Assembly: GCF_002127325.2 (NCBI RefSeq)
Contig: NC_035443.2
Location: 144,474,073-144,538,072 of the forward strand
Direction of reading: 5' to 3'
DNA length: 64,000 nucleotides
DNA from: Helianthus annuus
Taxonomy: Eukaryota; Streptophyta; Magnoliopsida; Asterales; Asteraceae
Position 1 is the first letter of the stretch; each line of letters opens with the position of its first letter. Below, one piece after another: positions 20,037 through 32,008 of this stretch. Made by a program: the position numbers and the translations under genes. The notes under the pieces are model-generated. The model was not told where the DNA came from. It saw nothing but the letters and a program-made list of their open reading frames with translations, and searched no databases.

Positions 20037-23000
20037 ATTGTTTGTCTGTTAACTTAAGGGGGGTGAGGAGTAGCCGGAAGTCGGAATGGATCCGAGGACT
20101 AAAGACTAGCTATGGGATTCATTTTCTCGCGATACAAGAAACTAAGTTGCAAGATTCAGAAGCTTTTGTGTTTAATCAATTTTGGGGTAGAGCTGAATAT
20201 AAAGTTGCTGTGGTCAATTCGCAAGGCAGGTCAGGCGGTTTGGCTTGTTTATGGTGTCCTACAGTTTTCAGGTGTGAGAATATTATTCATAATCGGTATT
20301 TTATTGTTGTCTCGGGATCCCTTGTACAAACTGATTGTAGGCTTAATTTTATCAATGTTTATGCTCCTAATGATGCGGTTAGTCGGCGATCTCTTTGGAT
20401 GGAAATACTGGGGGTTAGGAATTCACTACAAGGTCTATCGGTTATAATGGGAGATTTCAACGAGGTTGGTAGTGCTAATGAAAGGCTGAACTCTGAATTC
20501 ATTGAAACAAATGCAGATGCTTTCAATCAATTTATTCTATCGGCAGGTTTGGTGGAATACAATATAGGTGGGGGTAATTTTACGTATATTTCTGACAATG
20601 GCAGAAAACTGAGTAAATTGGACCGGTATCTTGTATGCTTAGGCTTTATGGAGAGATGGCCTAATGCTTCGGTGATTGCCTTGGACCGAGTAGCTTCTGA
20701 TCATCGGCCGATTATCTTATCTACTGTCCAGACAGACTTTGGCCACATCCCATTTCGGTTCTTTAATTCATGGTTCGAGATTCCAGGTTTCCTTGAGTTT
20801 GTTCTTCATAAGTGTGGTTTGTTTCATTTTTCGGGGCCGGAAGACCTTGCCTTTGCCATTAAGCTCCGGTGGTTTAAAAATAATATAAAGTCCTGGCTGA
20901 AGGTAGAAAAGGATAATAGAGAGGGGGCTTACGGTGGTAAGAAGAGGAGGTTAGCTTGTATCGAAAGTCTGGCCGAGGAAAGAGTGCTTTCGGAGGATGA
21001 ATTGGCTGAGAGGGCGAAATGTAAATGTTTCGTGGCAGAATTCGGTAGGTTAAAATTGCTAGATGTAAGGCAAAAATCCAGGTCTAGATGGGCTATTGAT
21101 GGGGATGAGAACTCTGCCTATTTCCACCATGTTATTAATTCTAACATTAGCTCCAGCAGGTTGAATGGCATGATGATTGATGGTGAATGGGTGACTAACC
21201 CCCTGTTGATTAAAGAGCATTTATTTTCATTCTTTTCTCAACAGTTTACGGAACCGATGTCTTCTAGACCGGAAATGGTATGTCCGAATCTGGCTACCAT
21301 CTCTGATTCTGAGGCTTCCATGTTGGAGAGCCCTTTTACTATGGAGGAAATAAAAGCCGCTGTTTGGGATTGTGAAGGAGATCGAGCACCGGGACCGGAT
21401 GGGTTCAATTTCAAATTTATTAAAAGGTGTTGGTCTGGCCTAAAGGATGACCTTTTTAGGTTATTTAACAAGTTCTATGTTGATGGGTCCCTTAGTAAGT
21501 GCTGCTCGTCTTCATTTATTGCCCTGATTCCTAAAGTAAAGGATCCGGTTGGTCCAGCTGATTTCCGGCCAATTAGTCTTATTGGTGTAGTTAATAAGGT
21601 GATTTCAATGGTTCTAGTTAATCGGTTAAAAGGGGTGATGGCAAAGCTTATTTTGGAAGAACAATCGGCCTTTTTGGCGGGAAGAAACATTATGGATGGC
21701 CCGTTAGTCCTCAATGAAGTGCTTTGTTGGTTAAAGAAGCAGAAGCGGAAAGGTATGTTCTTCAAAGTGGACATTAATAAGGCCTATGATTCTGTTAACT
21801 GGACGTTCCTCAATTTGATTATGTTACAAATGAACTTCCCGAGTAGATGGAGAACTTGGGTGATGGCTACATTATATTCGGCTAGAGCGTCTGTTCTCGT
21901 TAACGGTTCCCCCACAAGAGAATTCGATTGCTCTCGGGGGCTTCGCCAAGGAGATCCGCTGTCTCCGTTCTTGTTTCTTATCACTATGGAAGCATTATCC
22001 GGAGTTATGAAAAAAGCCACCTCAATCGGTTTGTTCAATGGGATTAAAGTCTCCTGTAATGGTCCTTTTTTATCTCATCTGATCTATGCGGATGACGTGA
22101 TGTTCATTGGTGAGTGGGCGCTTTCAAATATTATTAACCTACGAAGATTGATGAGATGCTTCTATCTTGCTTCGGGGTTAAAAATAAACCTTGCTAAGTG
22201 TAGTATTTTTGGCATTGGGGTGGAAGTTCAGGAAATTCAAGACACGGCTCTCCTATTGGGTTGCAAACAAGGTACTTTTCCTTTTAAACATTTGGGTTTG
22301 GTGATAGGTGCCAATATGAATCTTGCCCGGAATTGGAAAACTGTGGTCGACATATTTAAAAATCGGCTTTCACTATGGAAAGCCAAAACTCTATCTTATG
22401 GTGGGAGGATCACGTTAATTAAGTCGGTTTTGAACTCGCTTCCAACTTATTACTTTTCCTTGTTTAAAGCACCTTTAAAAGTTCTCGAATCCTTGGATAA
22501 GATCAGGAGGGTGTTTTTTTTGGGGTGGGTCGGAAGAAAAGGCCAAGATGAATTGGGTAGCGTGGGAAAAAACTATCGCTCCAATAGAATTTGGGGGGTT
22601 GGGGTTCGGGTCTCTCAGAGATGCGAACTTAGCTATGTTAGCAAAGTGGTGGTGGCGCTTTAAATCGGAAAAGAATGCTTTGTGGAGAAGGGTTATTTGG
22701 GCGATACACCATCGGCCAAGGGCCTGGTGTGATATTCCGGTAAAAAATTCGATTGCTGGCCCCTGGAAGTGTATTATCAGCACTGGTCAGGTTCTTTTGA
22801 ATGCTGGCATCGACCTACGACAAGCTATTTCAGCGGGCTTGATGGACGGGCAGAATGTTTCTTTTTGGCTGGATATTTGGTCCGATAATTACCACTCTAT
22901 CTTAAATTCCCAGCTTTGTTTAAGATAGAGTTGGTAAAAGAATGTATGGTTGCTGACCGTGTACAAGTGGATGACAATGGTATTGTGTTGAACTGGGCTT

Positions 23001-23686
23001 GGGCTCGGCCTTTAGTAGGAGTGGCAGAACAAAATCAATTTCAGCAACTAGTTGCTTTGATTGGTTGTCCGAACATGTCGGCTGGCCGTGATGTTTGGAG
23101 ATGGCAATACGATGCAAATGGGAACTTTTCTGTTGCAAGTATTAAGAAAGTGCTCAACTCATATAATCGATCCAGACCTGACAGTGTGTTTAAATGGAAT
23201 AACTGGGTGCCTAAAAAAGTGGGTTTGGTGGCTTGGAGGGCGGATATGGAGAGGCTACCAACGAAGCAAGCATTATCGGCTCGGAATGTGCAGATTCAAG
23301 ATCAGTTGTGCGTGTTTTGTGGTGAATATGTCGAGATGTCGGAGCATATCTTCGTCTCATGCCATTTCGCTCAAATAACCTGGTTAAATTTAGCGACTTG
23401 GTGGGGTATACCGCCTACCATTGCTTTTGGTTTGAAGGATTTATTGACGATACATGGATCAAGCTCGGGCTCGGAGAAAAAGCGGAAAGCAATACACGCT
23501 GTGGTGCTGGTGGCAATTTGGAACATATGGAAATCAAGGAACGATGCTCTATTCAGACAACTAACTCCAAATTGGGTGAAGATGTTGGACGAGATAAAAG
23601 CTATGGCGTATCTTTGGATAAAGTCTAGATCAAAAGTGGCGTCTTTAACATGGGAGGATTGGAGCCGGTTCAAATTTGGTGATTAG
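20033..23686 (+). pseudogene. LINE ORF2: endonuclease-reverse transcriptase, two frameshifts
   Basis: The start ATG at 20033 overlaps the ORF1 stop. An apurinic-type endonuclease fills the first ~230 residues: NLRG, QETK, MGDFNE, SDHRPI. RT motifs follow: GPDGFNF, FRPISLIG, FKVDINKAYDSVNW, GLRQGDPLSPFLF, and the active-site YADD near residue 685. Near the C-terminus is a zinc-binding motif of plant L1s (CVFCGEYVEMSEHIFVSCHFA). A T8 run at ~22514 shifts the frame, as seven T would keep the family reading. A second shift near 22905 restores the first frame to the stop at 23686. Endonuclease and most of the RT precede the break, so the C-terminal third is lost from translation. Confidence 0.93.
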
Positions 23687-23820
23687 TTTATGTGGTAGTA
23701 CAGTAGTTTATATGCTTGGTGGTTATTGTATGGTGTAAAACTGATGTAAATTTGGCGGGTAGCATCTTGCTACAATAAATAAAATTTTGTCGGCCGTTCA
23801 AAAAAAACTATTTTGGTTGT

Positions 23821-24405
23821 TGTTATAGGAACATCATGATAACTTGCTAAAAAGTACTGTGTTTGACTCCAAAATGTCAACCCTGGTCATATTTTACTAA
23901 TAAAAGATTTGAAGTTGAAAGCATTTGAAGATCTTGGCTTGAGACCTAATTTAGTAACAAATTTTTTAAATCTTAGTTAAACGACCAATCGGATTTTGAA
24001 GCTTTTGTTAACCACCATGACTGAAACCGAACCGATTCCCAAGCTTTGTTGAGTTAACTTGTCTACATAAACTAAAAAAATCAACCTTAAATAATAATTT
24101 ATATATTTTTTTTATAAAAGCATATAAAGTTATAAAGCCAAATATATTTGATAAAAGAATATAAACCTTGTTTTTACTACATGAAACAAGCTAATAAAGA
24201 AACATTTAGATTTATTGAACTTACATTATAGACCATTAACCGATAATCGAGCTTCATAACCGATTAACCATAACTGAAGTTATGTTTCGGTTATGGTTAA
24301 AGAAATCCCATGACTGAAGCTATTGGTTATGGTTAAGGGTAAAAAAGCGGACCCAACCATAATATGCACACCCGTTAAATAACATTTCCAATGGATTACC
24401 ATGAA
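23821..24405. other. Spacer, no gene recognised
   Basis: Contains a cluster of GGTTATGGTTA / TAACCATAAC words in both orientations (24240-24340), possibly the remains of a foldback element. No duplication was found at its edges. Confidence 0.5.
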
Positions 24406-24674
24406 AAGAGTTGTCGGTAAAATCTAAAATATTTCCTCAAAATTATGCTACACCAAAGAAGACTTTCCTGTATCCGATTATTGGCTGGTGAAGACTTGTT
24501 AGACATCTAAGAAGTCCCGTCAATAATCTTTTGCTAAGGTATCCGTCGGAAACCAAATTACTCATGCCCATTTTACGGACATACTTTCACCAACAAATTC
24601 TCATCGGTAACCACTTACACCGACAGATTAACCGACAGAAGTGTTCGTAGGTGATACCCCTTTGTTTTGTAGTG
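24406..24674 (-). mobile_element. CACTA (En/Spm-type) transposon terminus, fragment
   Basis: Read on the minus strand the right end begins CACTACAAAACAAAGGGG and is followed by subterminal words of the TCTGTCGGTTA / CGGTAA type in both orientations. That is the usual layout of CACTA ends. The opposite terminus was not found, and the left limit is approximate. Confidence 0.7.
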
Positions 24675-24725
24675 TTTGTGTATTTAGTTAAATGCTCATA
24701 AAATCTTTGGTACGTATACAACCTA

Positions 24726-25437
24726 TGTAAACAATAGGTATCAAAATTGAATGAACTCAAACCAAAGATTTTTAACTATGAAAAACGAATTAACAGGTAT
24801 AACAATGAATTGAATAACAATCTCTCACCTCACTTCTCACCTGCAGATTATCAATACTCACCTGCAGATTATCAATACGATAATCTACACAAATAAACGA
24901 CCTAATAGCACTCAGTGAATCAAAGAGATTCACTACACGAATGAAAACCCTAAATCGCTTACAGAAGAAGCAAGAACGAACCAGAGAGAATAAAAAATGC
25001 AGTTGCCTTTCTCAGAATCCCAAAGCACCTTTTTATATGTGATCCAGGAAGATAAACGGATTTCGGGTAACCCGGAAAAATCGCTTATAGAAGAAGCAAG
25101 AACGAACCAGAGAGAATAAAAAAATGCAGTTGCCTTTCTCAGAATCCCAAAGCACCTTTTTATATGTGATCCAGGAAGATAAACGGATTCCGGGTAACCC
25201 GGAAGCATTAATACACGCACATGAGCCTTTTGATGTCTTCAGCCTCTTAATATCTTCTAAGCCCAGCCCATGTATACTCAGCAGCCCAGTCCATGTAGGC
25301 TAAGCAGCCCATACTCAACATGATATCAGACATGTAACAAAAGAATTAAGCAATACAAAAATAAAAGTAAACCACAAGAAACTACTAAATGGAATTGAAC
25401 ACAAAGACGGACAAAATATACACATGATATTTTAACA
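24726..25437 (-). repeat. 3' LTR of the copia element, with internal duplications
   Basis: 712 bp, TGTAAACAATAGG...TTTTAACA. Compared with the 559 bp 5' LTR it has an extra 21 bp unit (24837-24857 repeated at 24858-24878) and an extra ~126 bp unit (24952-25077 repeated at 25078-25204). Most other positions agree. Confidence 0.93.
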
Positions 25438-25448
25438 CCCCCCCCCCA
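25438..25448 (-). other. Polypurine tract of the copia element
   Basis: On the minus strand TGGGGGGGGGG directly precedes the 3' LTR start TGTTAAAATA. Confidence 0.8.
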
Positions 25449-25456
25449 CAATTCCA

Positions 25457-27271
25457 TTAACTAAACAAATCATACAACTTCAATTCCTGACATAAAACTT
25501 GATGATCTTTTACTAACACTCCTTTTGTGAATATATCAGCAATTTGTTTATCAGATTTTACGCCAACACACTTTATCACACCTTTTGCAATTAAATCTCG
25601 AAGAAAGAACAAGTCTAATTCGAAATGTTTGGTCCTATCATGGAAAACTGGATTTGCTGCTATAGATAAAGCAGCATTGTTATCACAAAACAGATTAATA
25701 GGAACTTCACCCACAACCTTTAGCTCACTAAGTAATTTTTTTAACCAAATAGACTCACATGCAGCTGCACACATAGACCTGTATTCAGCTTCAGCTGATG
25801 ACCTGGACATAGTAGACTGTTTCTTACTTTTCCAAGATATTAAAGAGTTACCAAGAAGGACACAAAACCCAGTAACTGATTTCCTGGACATCAAACACTT
25901 TGCCCAGTCAGAGTCAGAAAAAACTGTCAGATTAAATGAGTCATTTTTACTAAACAACAGTCCTTTCCCTGGAGAAGACTTAAGATATCTTAACAATCGA
26001 AAAGCAAGTTTTAAATGTCCATCAGTAGGACTATGCATAAACTGACTTAATACATGCACTGCATATGAAATATCCAGCCTAGTGTGAGACATGTATATGA
26101 GTTTTCCTATTAACTGTTGATAACCAGTTATATTATCCAAGGGACCAGAGTTACTTTCAAGTAAAGTATTTACAACATGACTTTGTTCTATAGGTACACT
26201 AACAAGTTTACACCCAAGCATGCCATATTCAGTCAATAGATCAGTGCAATACTTCCTTTGAGACAAACAAATACCAGTTTCACAAGTCAACACTTCAATG
26301 CCTAAAAAGTATTGTAACAGACCTAAGTCTTTGATCAAGAATTTAGTTTTAAACTTTGTTTTACACTTTCTATTTCAGAAAAGGAATTGCCAGTGATGAC
26401 AATATCATCAACATAAACTAAAAGAATAATAAATACATCATCAACACTTTTAACAAACAAAGAGGTGTCACACTTGCTTTGTACAAACCCAGTATCAAGT
26501 AACACACCAACTAATTTCTCATTCCACATTCTAGGGGCTTGTTTAAGCCCGTATAACGACTTGTTCAATTTACACACTTTAGACACATTATTTGACCCAT
26601 AACCTTCAGGTAAAGACATAAAAACATCCTCATGTAAGTCACCATACAAGAAAGCATTATTCTCATCTAATTGACACAAGTTCCAACCATTCTGCACAGC
26701 CAAAGCAATGATACACCTAACAGTTACTAATTTAACCACAGGGGAGAAAGTTTCTTCATAATCAATTCTCTCCTTTTGGCTAAACCCTTTAGCAACCAGC
26801 CTAGCCTTATATCTTTCTACTTCACCATTTGATTTATACTTAATTTTATAAATCCATTTGCAACCCACAATATTTTTATTTTTAGGTCTGTCAACAACAT
26901 CCCAAGTGTGATTTCTATGCAAAGCCTGAATCTCGTCATTCATTGCAGAAACCCAGCTGGGATCTTGGATAGCCTCTTTATAATTTTTAGGTTCAATAGC
27001 CTTAGAAAGAACAGAGGCAAAGCATTTATTTTCACATCAAAGTTTAGCAAAATTAACCACTTTCTCAATACCATATTTAACCTTCCCTTCCAAAAAAAAA
27101 ATCATTTAATTTCGTTGGTAAACTAGAAGTCCTAGAAGACCTCCTAGGAAGAATAGATGTCTCAGAACCACCTGTGTCACCCTCAGAAGGAATTTCGACT
27201 TCATCTGTGATACTCACATGTTCTGCCCTATCAGCAGACTCTTGAACCTCATCAGACAGCTGAGCACTAGT
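25457..27271 (-). pseudogene. Copia reverse transcriptase and RNase H, broken
   Basis: RT starts in the frame ending at 26335: HTWDVVDRPKNKNIVGCKW, RLVAKGFSQKE, LDENNAFLYGDL, SLYGLKQAPRMWNEKL, and the active site LLVYVDDIVITG. After a 1 nt shift near 26340 the frame 26338-25457 continues with LGLLQYFLGIEV, then RNase H (SDSDWAKC, SRSSAEAEYR, CDNNAALSIAANPVFHDRTK) to the end. Between 27271 and 26943 the linker to integrase holds a TAG (27272), a shift in an A-run near 27100 and a TGA near 27035. No full pol can be made. Confidence 0.93.
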
Positions 27272-29371
27272 CTAAACATTAGAGGTATCAAGATTCACTG
27301 ATTGCTGAACATCTTGTGTTCTCACATCAGTCTCACCTTGACCCCTTCTTTCATCATAGGGATCCTCCACAGTTTGAAAAGGTTTGGGTTCTGAGTTTTC
27401 ATACAAGTCAAAAAAATTTAGAGCATTAATGTCTTTAGTAGGATTACAATTATAATTATCAAAAACAGATTGTTCCTTAAAAGGAAAAATGGTTTCATAA
27501 AATTTCACATCCCTTGAAAAAACAATAGATCTTGAATCAAGACTAAACAACTTATACCCTTTTTTCTCAAGAGAGTATCCTATAAAGACACATTTTTCTG
27601 CTCTACTTTTCAATTTGTCATTTTCATTTAAAACTGTATAAAAACATAAGCACCCAAACACTCTAAGATGATCCAAGAAGGGTTTAAATTTATACACTAC
27701 TTCATATGGTGTCTTTCCAGCAAGCACAGAGGATGGAGTCCTATTAATAAGATAAGCAGCAGTTAAAACACACTCATTCCAAAACCTAACAGGTATGTTA
27801 CTTTGAAAAAGTAAAGCTCTAGTAACATTCAACAAGTGCCTATGCTTTCTCTCAGCAATACCATTTTGTTGAGGAGTACAGGCACATGAAGTTTGATGAA
27901 CTATTCCCAACTGAATGCAAAACTGACTCATTTGATTGTTTACAAATTCTGAGCCATTATCGCTTCTGGAACATTTCACTGTTTGTTTAAACTGAGTTAC
28001 GATAATATTAACAAAATGTCTTATATTTTCAAAAACTTCAGTTTTATTTTTCATAAGACACACCCAAACAGCCCTGGAATAGTTATCAACAATGGTCAAA
28101 AAATACTTGTGACCTTCCCTACTAGCAATCCTATAAGGACCCCATACATCCAAGTGAACCAGTTCTCCTAACTGAGAACTCTTATGTTCACTTAAAGGAA
28201 AGGGCTCCCTATGTTGCTTAGCCCTATGGCATACATCACACGGGCCATGATCAACCACAGTTGAAATGTTTAAAGTATCTTTAAACATTTTAATGGCTTG
28301 ATCAGCAGGGTGTCCTAATCTAGAATGCCATAGCTTATACACATAAGCATTAAAATTAGACACATTAGACACAACAGCATTACCACACATGTATAAACCT
28401 TGCAGTTGACTACCAATCACCAGGATTTTCCCTGTTAACAAGTCCTGTATATAACACTTATGTTCATCAAATCCAACAAACAATTTATTATCCCTGGCTA
28501 ATTTATGAACAGAAATTAGATTAACACTATATTCAGGGACAACAAACACGTCATGCAATATTACACCATCAGCTAATTTAAATGTTCCAATCTTAGTTAC
28601 ATAAGCATTAGTCCCATTAGGATGCTTTACTTGTATTTTAAGATTAGAAACATCAATATAATTAGTTAAATTTGTATCTGATTTAAACATGTGATTATTA
28701 GCCCCTGAATCTATTATCCAACCTGAACCTACATCTTGACCAAAAGAATAAACAGGACAACTAAAAACAGTTGAACAGAACCACCCACCTGAAACATTAC
28801 AGCTCTGTGATGATTCAGGAGTTCTGTAATTGATTAACTTAGTCAATTGATCAGCAGTTAAAGTAGTAATGGGAACACTTGACTCATCAACCTTAGAACT
28901 ATTACTAGAACTATTTTTCTTACCTTGATTCCCTCTTGGTGGTTTTATCCAAGAGGGATATCCAATTATCTCAAAACATTTCTCAATAGTATGGCCTACT
29001 TTATTACAGTGAGTACATTTTAAGTTTTGATTTAAAACTTTGTTATTTTTCATAAACTCAACTGACGGACTGATTTTAAACACAAAAGATATGTTAGGGT
29101 TTTTTTTATTACCACCGCTATAGTTTCTATGAGATTCCTCTCTAGAAACTACAGCAAAAGCCTCTTTAACAGTAGGCAATGTTTTTTTCATCAAGAGATT
29201 AGTTCTAACCCCTTGATACATATTATCCAAACCCATTAGAAACTGCATTAATTTTATCATATGATTAAAATCATTGAACTCCTTAGCAGCATTACAAGAA
29301 CATGTAGGTAGTTGCAAAATCTGATCTAGTTGACCCCACATAACATTCAACTTATGGTAGTATTCAGACAC
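27272..29371 (-). pseudogene. Copia gag C-terminal part, protease and integrase
   Basis: 699 open codons. In order: gag C-terminus with CCHC knuckle CTHCNKVGHTIEKC; protease active site GWIIDSGANNHM; integrase zinc-binding region (KLWHSRLGHPADQA ... CDVCHRAKQ); catalytic core with Asp in VHLDVWGPY, Asp in RSDNGSEF and Glu in QQNGIAERKHR, so all three DDE residues are present. It ends at a TAG near 27272 in the acidic linker; in-frame codons beyond it look like the family sequence, so this is a nonsense mutation. Confidence 0.93.
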
Positions 29372-29838
29372 ACTAGACCCATTTTGACTAAATGAATTAA
29401 TTTTTGATACAAGTCAAACACCACAGATCCATCAACTTTGTTATAAGTTTCCTTTAAATCTGACCAAACATCACTAGCCAATTTAGAAAAGACATTACCC
29501 ATATATAACTCTTCACTAATGGAATTCAAGATCCAAGTTAAAACTATAGACTTACATTTATCCCATTGCCTAGCAAGAATCTCATTATTTTCAGACTTAA
29601 CACAACTTTTATCAATGAATCCCCATTTATTTTTTACTTGTAAAGCCAGTTGCATAGCATTAGACCAAATTGTGTAATTCTCAGAACCTTTAAGTTTAAT
29701 GGAAACAATAGTCAAGTTACTAGAATCAGAAGGATGCAAGTATAAAGGATCACTTGCATCAAGTTTACTTACAAGTGTCTCAGGTGGTGGATCACTAGGA
29801 CCAGAACCACCACTTATGACAACTGGACCATCAACCAT
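29347..29838 (-). pseudogene. Copia gag N-terminal part
   Basis: Likely starts at the ATG at 29838 (MVDGPVV). It contains DPLYLHPSDSSNLTIVSIKL and NYTIWSNAMQLALQVKNKWG, the typical opening of a copia gag. A 1 nt change in an A-run near 29400 separates it from the next frame, where the gag continues with EYYHKLNVMWGQLDQ. Confidence 0.88.
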
Positions 29839-30796
29839 TATAACCCACAATCAAGAAGCAATAAGAAATAACAACAAGAAAGTTGCAACTATAAAGCACA
29901 AAAGAATCACAACAAAACAAATCCTAAAGCGGCGAAACCTTGACAGGGATCAGATCAGAGGTTCATCACTCAAGGTGCCTCTGTAAGCCTTATCAAGGGA
30001 GCCCGACAAACCTAGACACAATCTAAAAATCAGCAACAACAAGAACACAAAGAAAGGGAATCAAATAACAATCAGATTAGGAGTCAAATAACAAACAAGT
30101 AACAACTAGCAAATAAAATGCAACAGGATGTACCCTTCCTGTGTCCCAATCAAGACCGGCCCAACTAGCCCGGCAACAGAAATGCCTAAATGCAAGAACA
30201 GAAAAATAAAAGGAAGAAAATCAAGGAACAATCTCACCAGGGGGTGCGTATAACTCCTACAAATCAGCCTTGCAGCCTTCACTTAGGGATACAAGAACTG
30301 ATAGAAAACCAACAGCTACACAGATCCGGTCAGTTTGCTTTATAACCATCTAGGATTATAAAGACCAACACGAATCACTGCAACAGCACCACAAACCCTA
30401 GACTAGGGTTTCAATCCTTCAAGAACCCAAAATTTCTTCACTAAGCATGCACTTCAAGAACAGAAAAAAACCCACTGAATCGGTGTTGACAGCTTTGTCA
30501 CAGATACAAGATCGAAGCATCAAGATCCTGGACCCGGCAGACTGAACGAATCACCAAGCCTCCTTAGATCTTCTCGTAACTCCTCAGATTTAGACAGATC
30601 TGACACAACCCAAACCCTAAGGGAAGGGATCTTCAAGAATACAACACAGATTTCGAGACACACGATTTTAACAGATCTGGAAATGGCAACTCGTGGTCTA
30701 CCAAGATCCAAGATGAACAGTATCGACAAGATCGAATCATAGCGGAAACAAAGTGGAAAGAACCCTAACCACAACAAGACTACAAGAGCTAATAAA
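29839..30796 (-). other. 5' leader of the copia element
   Basis: Untranslated region between the primer-binding site and gag, about 0.96 kb. No coding segment recognised; short open frames here are chance. Confidence 0.7.
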
Positions 30797-30808
30797 GCTC
30801 TGATACCA
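30797..30808 (-). other. Primer-binding site of the copia element
   Basis: The minus strand reads TGGTATCAGAGC directly after the 5' LTR, a perfect complement of the initiator-Met tRNA 3' end. Confidence 0.92.
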
Positions 30809-31367
30809 TGTAAACAATAGGTATCAAAACTGAATGAACTCAAACCAAATATTTTTAACTATGAAAAACGAATTAATAGGTATAACAATGAACTGAATAA
30901 CAATCTCTCACCTCACTTCTCACCTGCAGATTATCAATACGACAATCTACACAAATAAACGACCTAATAGCACTCAGTGAATCAAAGAGATTCACTACAC
31001 GAATAAAAACCCTAAATCGCTTACAGAAGAAGCAAGAACAAACCAGAGAGAACAAAAAATGCAGTTGCCTTTCTCAGAATCCCAAAGCACCTTTTTATAT
31101 GTGATCCAGGAAGATAAACAGATTCCGAGTAACCCGGAAGCATTAATACACGCACATGAGCCTTTTGATGTCTTCAGCCTCTTAATATCTTCTAAGCCCA
31201 GCCCATGTATACTCAGCAGCCCAGTCCATGTAGGCTAAGCAGCCCATACTCCTCATCAATGACATCAGACATGTAACAAAAGAATTAAGCAATAAAAAAA
31301 TAAAAGTAAACCACAAGAAACTACTAAATGGAATAGACGGACAAAATATACACATGATATTTTAACA
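30809..31367 (-). repeat. 5' LTR of the copia element
   Basis: 559 bp with TGTAAACAATAGG and TTTTAACA ends, next to the primer-binding site. It lacks the two internal duplications of the 3' LTR. Confidence 0.93.
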
Positions 31368-31532
31368 ACCTACCCGACATGTAGATTATGGACTAGTACC
31401 GAGCTATTGTTGGTCCTATTATGAACCGTGTTTTTAATATACACTAACTTTTAAAGATAAGTAGTTAAATAGTGAATCTGATTTAAAATCATAAGTAATC
31501 GTACATAGTTGAAAAGGTAAAGAAAATACATA

Positions 31533-32008
31533 TCAATTTTTCAGTTTCTTGGATCTACCAAGTGAGATCCTGCCATATTTCAGTCCAACGTCCAATGTAT
31601 GGTGAGTAGTGTTAGGCTCTCGTGGATTAACCAAGGGGTAGTATTCTCCAACTGGCCCTTTCACTAGTAGTGAGCCATGGTTCCCCTTTTCAACCACCTT
31701 CCCTTTTTCCAAAACCACAATGGTGTGACAGTCTGTATGGTACTCAACAGATGAGCCACCACTACGCTGATACGACTCACCATCATGCGCTTAAGTGCCT
31801 CTTACACTATTTTTTCGATCGACTATCAAGTGCACTAGTGGCTTCGTCTAGTAACAAAATCTTGGGGTTTTTCAATATTGCAATGCGTTGTTTTTGACCT
31901 CCGGAGAGCTATATATACCCCTTGATTGTCGCACCAAGTACCGTACCCATCCTTTAAAACCTTTGAACAATATAAAATTTTGAGAATTTGCTTCTTTTGC
32001 AGCCTCGA
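31533..32008 (-). pseudogene. ABCB pseudogene segment: NBD2 signature, Walker B, C-terminus
   Basis: The minus strand gives AAKEANSQNFI at its start, then [19 protein letters not shown] (ABC signature), [10 protein letters not shown] (Walker B and D-loop), and, in another frame, [18 protein letters not shown] with [10 protein letters not shown], the usual ABCB end. Frameshifts lie around 31900-31960 and 31720-31800. Confidence 0.9.

Larger units (their letters stand above)
17842..23807 (+). mobile_element. Full-length L1-type LINE (RRM-type ORF1), ~5.97 kb
   Basis: Bounded by a 13 bp duplication CTATTTTGGTTGT (17829-17841 and 23808-23820), with an A-run (23800-23807) directly before the right copy. 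It has a ~190 bp 5' leader starting TCTCTCTCTTCTTCTCCC, ORF1, ORF2 (endonuclease, reverse transcriptase, zinc-binding C-terminus) and a ~120 bp 3' UTR containing AATAAATAAA. The match of TSD and poly-A shows target-primed insertion of a full-length copy. Few lesions suggest moderate age. Confidence 0.95.
24726..31367 (-). mobile_element. Ty1/copia LTR retrotransposon, complete structure, coding-dead
   Basis: 6642 bp on the minus strand, flanked by the 5 bp duplication ACCTA (24721-24725 and 31368-31372). The 5' LTR is on the right (30809-31367), followed by the primer-binding site, a ~970 bp leader, gag, protease, integrase, RT and RNase H, then a polypurine tract and the 3' LTR (24726-25437). 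Integrase before RT is the copia order. At least five lesions break the polyprotein. The lineage within copia is not assigned. Confidence 0.95.

Noticed and set aside
17606..24375. A hAT element spanning the LINE, from GGGTGTGCG at 17606 to a GCACACCC end near 24375
   Set aside because: Flanking 8 bp sequences (CAAAACAC and GTTAAATA) do not match and inverted similarity stops after a few bases.
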